Shown here: positions 62,553-64,000 of the stretch, piece by piece
Position numbering within the stretch: the stretch's first letter is position 1
How the letters are laid out: each line of letters starts with the position of its first letter
Source of the DNA: Bryobacterales bacterium
GTDB lineage: Bacteria; Acidobacteriota; Terriglobia; Bryobacterales; Bryobacteraceae
Length of the DNA: 64,000 nucleotides
NCBI GenBank assembly: GCA_016789905.1
Contig: JAEUQC010000140.1
Span: 25,638-89,637, forward strand
Reading direction: 5' to 3'
Position numbers and translations under genes: made by a program
The notes under the pieces: generated by a model
Told to the model about the DNA's origin: nothing
What the model saw: only the letters and a program-made list of their open reading frames with translations
The model's database searches: none

Positions 62553-63329
62553 CTATTGGTTTACTCCGCTCGCCAGGAATCCGCCGTCCACCGCGATGCA
62601 CTGCCCGGTAATATAGGAAGCCGCCGGCGAGGCCAGCAACAGCGCCGCGCCAATCAACTCCTCCCGCTGTCCGAAGCGCTTCATCGGCGTCCGCAGCAGA
62701 AACTCTTTCCCTCGCTCCGTGCCGTCCAGCAGCGCCGCGTTCAATTCCGTCCGGAACACTCCGGGCGCAATCGCGTTGACGTTAATCCCTTCCTTCGCCC
62801 ACTCCACCGCCAACTGCCGCGTCAACTGCAGCACCGCCGCCTTCGATGTTCCATACGCCGTCACTTCCAGCAATCCGACATAGGAGCTCAGCGACGCGAT
62901 GTTCACCACCCGTCCCGCGCCCGACGCCTTCAACGCATCATAAAACGATTGGCACGCCCGCAGCGTACCTGTCACGTTGATGTCAAACAAACGGTTCCAG
63001 TCCGCCTCGCCAACGTCCTTCGTCGGCTTGCGGAACGTGATGCCCGCCGCGTTCAACAGAATGTCCACTCGCCCCAGTTTCGCCAGCACCTCATCCCGCA
63101 GCGCGTCCACCGATTCCCGGCTCTGCACGTCGCACGTCTTCCGGACCGTCTTCCGTCCCAGCGCCTCAATCTTGTCGCACACCGCGTCCAACTCCGCCTG
63201 CCGCCGGCCTGTCGGCACAACGTCCGCGCCCGCCTCCGCCAGGCCCAGCGCCATCATGGCGCCGATGCCCGAAGTCCCGCCCATCACCACGGCTGTCTTG
63301 CCGCTCAGATCCATGAAGTTCTTAACCAT
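62553..63329 (-). CDS. SDR-family oxidoreductase
   Basis: A 258-residue classical short-chain dehydrogenase. The cofactor motif is GGTSGIG, a DVQS acid/adenine-ring element follows, then LLNAAG, the catalytic Ser in NIASLSS, and YGTSK (Tyr-x-x-x-Lys). The family's C-terminal motif PAASYITGQ-CIAVDGG is intact. Its Gly-rich motif GGTSGIG deviates by one residue from TGxxxGIG. Such enzymes oxidise or reduce sugar or acyl alcohols, for example gluconate 5-dehydrogenase-like members. ATG 63329 is chosen; the frame extends to 63503 without similarity. It is divergent from the PadR gene, 67 nt away. Confidence 0.88.
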   Translation of the reverse strand: MVKNFMDLSGKTAVVMGGTSGIGAMMALGLAEAGADVVPTGRRQAELDAVCDKIEALGRKTVRKTCDVQSRESVDALRDEVLAKLGRVDILLNAAGITFRKPTKDVGEADWNRLFDINVTGTLRACQSFYDALKASGAGRVVNIASLSSYVGLLEVTAYGTSKAAVLQLTRQLAVEWAKEGINVNAIAPGVFRTELNAALLDGTERGKEFLLRTPMKRFGQREELIGAALLLASPAASYITGQCIAVDGGFLASGVNQ

Positions 63330-63396
63330 ACGTACCCATATTCTATACCGTTGCCATCTCTCCCCTAGTATGCTAGGGTAGCCAACTGAGGAACAC

Positions 63397-63702
63397 ATGG
63401 CGCCGTTGGAACTCCTGATTTTAAAAACGCTCGAAGCCGCGCCGAACCACGGCTTCGGCATTACCCTCCACGTGCAAACCGTCTCCGGCGGGCTGCTTTC
63501 CATTGAGGAAGGTTCGCTCTATCCGGCCCTGCACCGTATGGAAAAGGACGGCCTGCTGGCCTCCGAATGGAGCACCACGCCCGCCAGCCGCAGAGCCCGC
63601 TTCTACCGCCTTACGCCGAATGGCCGCAAACGCCTGGAAAAGGCTTCCGGTCAATGGGCCGATACGGCCAAAGGCGTCAACCGTCTGCTGAGGTTCGCCT
63701 GA
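63397..63702 (+). CDS. PadR-family transcriptional regulator
   Basis: A 101-residue winged-helix regulator. The N-terminal DNA-binding domain shows LELLILKTLEAAPNHGFGI, SIEEGSLYPALHRMEKDGLL and RRARFYRLTPNGRKRLEK, the typical PadR pattern. Effector unknown. ATG 63397 is preceded by GAGGAA. Its stop overlaps the permease start (TGATG), so the pair is translationally coupled. PadR-permease pairs are frequent in acidobacterial genomes. Confidence 0.92.
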   Translation: MAPLELLILKTLEAAPNHGFGITLHVQTVSGGLLSIEEGSLYPALHRMEKDGLLASEWSTTPASRRARFYRLTPNGRKRLEKASGQWADTAKGVNRLLRFA

Positions 63703-64000
63703 TGGAAAACGAAGACTGGCGGGACGAACTCGAATCTCACATCGCCATGCGCGCCGACCGCAACCGGGAACAGGGCATGGCGCCGGACGACGCCCGCCGC
63801 GCCGCCGAACGCGCCTTCGGCAACCGGACCCGTATTTCGGAAGCCGTTCGCGCCGTCCACGTGCCCGAATGGATCGATCAGTTCCGGCAGGACCTGCACT
63901 ACGCTTGGCGCGGCCTTCGCCGCTCGCCCGCCTTCACCCTCACCGCCGTCGCCGCCATTGCCATCGGCATCGGCGCCACCACCGCTGTCTTCAGCTTTGC
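63702..64000 (+). CDS. ADOP/MacB-like ABC-transporter permease, partial at right edge
   Basis: The first about 99 residues of a permease cut by the window end. It begins with an acidic N-terminal leader helix (ENEDWRDELESHIAMRADRN, GMAPDDARRAAERAFGNRT), which is a feature of acidobacterial duplicated orphan permeases. A conserved start to the FtsX/MacB-type membrane domain follows (YAWRGLRRSPAFTLTAVAAI, IGATTAVFSF). Such proteins are about 800 residues long with two MacB_PCD domains, and probably remodel or export envelope lipids or lipoproteins. Its ATG lies within the PadR stop codon. Confidence 0.85.
   Translation, partial: MENEDWRDELESHIAMRADRNREQGMAPDDARRAAERAFGNRTRISEAVRAVHVPEWIDQFRQDLHYAWRGLRRSPAFTLTAVAAIAIGIGATTAVFSF

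Overview
The window is GC-rich DNA that looks like the chromosome of an acidobacterium close to Bryobacterales/Solibacter. The inference rests on the gene families present: two very large Oar-type TonB-dependent receptors with an N-terminal carboxypeptidase-regulatory domain, DUF1549/DUF1553, DUF1800 and DUF1501 protein sets, a PadR regulator overlapping an 'ADOP'-type MacB-like permease, a giant NHL/BACON-type surface protein, and many short secreted enzymes. No database search was possible, so the taxon is an inference. There is no CRISPR array, rRNA or complete mobile element; one tRNA (Gly-GCC) is present.

Layout. 1-1352: a PtuA/RecF-like AAA ATPase running off the left edge, with an in-frame TGA at codon 13. 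1417-3430: a secreted NHL protein and a sugar-phosphate isomerase. 3504-13451: TonB-dependent receptor, CpaE-like ATPase, secreted nitrilase-family hydrolase, then a three-gene set of an orphan secreted protein, an Omp85-like barrel protein whose N-terminal part resembles that orphan, and a beta-rich protein of unknown role. A pair of inverted 30-bp palindromic repeats lies just before this set. 13629-20057: a 2142-residue protein with RCC1, BACON and NHL modules and six 453-bp tandem repeats. 20314-21916: a graveyard with an IS701-type transposase remnant, a HicB-like fragment, a 26-codon VapC fragment and an intact VapB. 21949-24268: two overlapping enolase-superfamily genes.

24296-32030: MsrB, then an operon of a secreted PPC-like protein, a DUF1549/DUF1553 protein and a DUF1501 protein. 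A Septu (PtuAB)-like ATPase-HNH pair sits inside that operon, between the DUF1549 and DUF1501 genes. The ATPase is open, but the HNH gene has lost its catalytic centre by an internal deletion with frameshift. 32051-36460: GreB-like factor, an M43 metalloprotease and an orphan gene, separated by strong terminators. 36548-41596: second TonB-dependent receptor and a membrane permease. 41665-51187: tRNA-Gly, DUF1800+DUF1501 pair, PQQ propeller protein, esterase, membrane protein, a repeat/beta-gamma-crystallin protein and a CocE-type hydrolase.

51227-57375 is a tightly packed operon (Asp/Glu racemase-like, MFS transporter, apionate-oxidoisomerase-like dehydrogenase, DUF5060 glycoside-hydrolase-like protein, ceramidase-like hydrolase). 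It looks like an uptake and breakdown route for a glycan or sugar acid. Facing it is a minus-strand operon (57372-61832) with two tandem Spy-like paralogues, a GDPD and two alpha/beta hydrolases, one fused to HEAT and Sel1 repeats. The right end holds small membrane proteins, an SDR and the PadR-ADOP pair.

The most notable observations are the two independently broken PtuA/PtuB-type defence loci, the insertion of one of them into a conserved operon, the alternating six-copy repeat, the Omp85 gene with its barrel-less relative, and the 51-57 kb catabolic operon.
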